A DNA stretch of 64,000 nucleotides from Pelodera strongyloides. Taxonomy: Eukaryota; Nematoda; Chromadorea; Rhabditida; Rhabditidae. Under the pieces are notes generated by a model. It did no database searches. It worked only from the letters and a program-made list of their open reading frames with translations, and was not told where the DNA came from. The stretch covers positions 186,001 through 250,000 of the forward strand of contig JAANDG010000093.1 of assembly GCA_036852015.1 (NCBI GenBank). The letters run 5' to 3'. Shown in pieces: positions 62,975 to 64,000 of the stretch (within the stretch, counting starts at the first letter, position 1; the number at the start of each line of letters is the position of its first letter). Position numbers and translations under genes: made by a program.

Positions 62975-63640
62975 GTAAGCATTTCCTCATCATTCCACGG
63001 TTATAACTCAACGATTTTTCATGTTATTATTGAATATTTAGTTCACAACAGCGTGGGACAAAGTTCACATCATTCCACGGAATGTTAGACACCAACACAT
63101 GTGATAAGGAAGAATTCCTCCTCTTTCAATGGTGCACCGTAGTGGAAATTTTCTCATCATTCCACGATCCTTTTAAAGGGTCAGGCCCATTTCAAATGAC
63201 CCCTATTTTTGATGACTCCATCTGATTCTCCACGTCAGACATAGTAGGATACAATATTTTTCTAATTTTCAAGCGCAAAATTCACGCAGTATTAAGCAAT
63301 TTACTATTGCCAGTCATACCCAACTATCTATCGCAGTTGTCACGCCTTTTCGCGCTAATTGGGCAATATGCTATATTGGGCGTGGCAATTGCGATATTGG
63401 CCAATCAGCGCGAATGGGCGTGCCGACTGCGATAGATAGTTAGATATGACTGGCAATGGCAAATTGCTGAATATTGCGTGAATTTTGCGCTTGAAAATTA
63501 GAAAAATATTGCATCCTACTATATTAGTCATGGAGAATCAGATGGGGTCATCAACTATGATTGTCATTTGAAATGGGCCTGACCCTTTAACTAAGAAAGC
63601 CGCGGAACGATTTTCCTTATCATTTACGGTCTTTTGAAGC
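62975..63640. repeat. Scattered CATCATTCCACGG motifs
   Basis: CATCATTCCACGG or close variants occur near 62986, 63070 and 63157, spaced about 85 bases, with a weaker version near 63620. They suggest a worn tandem repeat into which the palindromic element inserted. Confidence 0.5.
63177..63586. mobile_element. 410-bp palindromic element with TTAA target duplication
   Basis: The left end AGGGTCAGGCCCATTTCAAA is mirrored by the right end TTTGAAATGGGCCTGACCCT. The complementarity runs through almost the whole element to a centre near 63380. TTAA stands directly outside each end (63173-63176 and 63587-63590). TTAA target use is known for piggyBac-type transposons, and palindromic TTAA-flanked MITEs are known in nematodes. 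There is no coding capacity. Confidence 0.88.
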
Positions 63641-64000
63641 CCAAATCGACAGTAATAGTTTTTTCTATGGTCCTCAACTCAACTGTGGCATGCTAACAAT
63701 GTATTATCACTGATTGTTCTTTCTTATTAACTCATCAAAACACTGTGGTAAGCGCTTCCTCTCCATGTCAAGGTCTTCGATACCTCGTCGTGGCAACAAT
63801 TTGTGGCATTAACAGAACAAACTTTACACGTTTAACTGCCTTTCATACAGCCGCATCCCGGATGTAAGTCATTTATTTCAGCGATGGGGTTTATTAGTCG
63901 CCAAATATTTCTTTCCTTGTAGAAGTAAGTCTCCGCGGCATCACACGATCGAATTCTGGCAGTTTTACCTTGTTGCTTTGCTCAAGATAGAGGAACGCAA

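Overview
The window looks like nuclear DNA of a nematode, probably a clade V / strongyle-type worm, although the species cannot be named from the sequence alone. The protein-coding genes are cut into many small exons by mostly short GT-AG introns, and acceptors are T-rich. Several start codons lie only 0-7 bases behind a TTTCAG-like acceptor, which suggests spliced-leader trans-splicing. The proteins include a CED-5-type DOCK protein and nematode-style transporters. There is no sign of bacterial operon structure, CRISPR or an origin.

Layout. 1-206 is a tRNA-like SINE inside an intron. 247-8870 (+) is the 3' three quarters of a ced-5/DOCK1-type gene, reconstructed as 35 exons and 1360 codons with all phases consistent; its 5' end lies outside the window. 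11140-12998 (+) is a two-exon gene for an unrecognised 77-residue protein. 15034-17092 (+) is a complete 10-exon aldo-keto reductase of 319 residues. 20993-23966 (-) is a 13-exon sodium-coupled solute carrier (SLC5 type, 555 residues). 29155-32651 (+) is a 14-exon LAT/AAT-type amino-acid transporter (495 residues). 36417-37852 (-) is a five-exon gene for an unrecognised 167-residue protein, and 53570-54465 (-) is a three-exon gene for a Lys/Pro-rich 136-residue protein.

The right-hand half is repeat country. 38389-50667 is one 12.3-kb satellite array of about 70 monomers in three length classes (173, 182 and 189 bp) with higher-order duplications. Around it lie GC-rich minisatellites, a foldback element (52780-53519) that ends 50 bases beyond a stop codon, a (CA)n tract, a broken non-LTR reverse transcriptase (about 55330-55795), a 93-bp tandem array carrying a nested palindrome (56646-57435), dispersed 240-bp repeats, a 128-bp tandem array and a 410-bp palindrome flanked by TTAA duplications (63177-63586).

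The genes do not form one pathway. They are separate housekeeping or physiological genes: engulfment and migration signalling, carbonyl reduction, and uptake of small organic solutes and amino acids. The most unusual material is non-coding: the compound tRNA-like insertion at 33931-34481 with a 12-bp target duplication, its diverged relative at 1-206 that keeps a closing inverted repeat, and the higher-order satellite.
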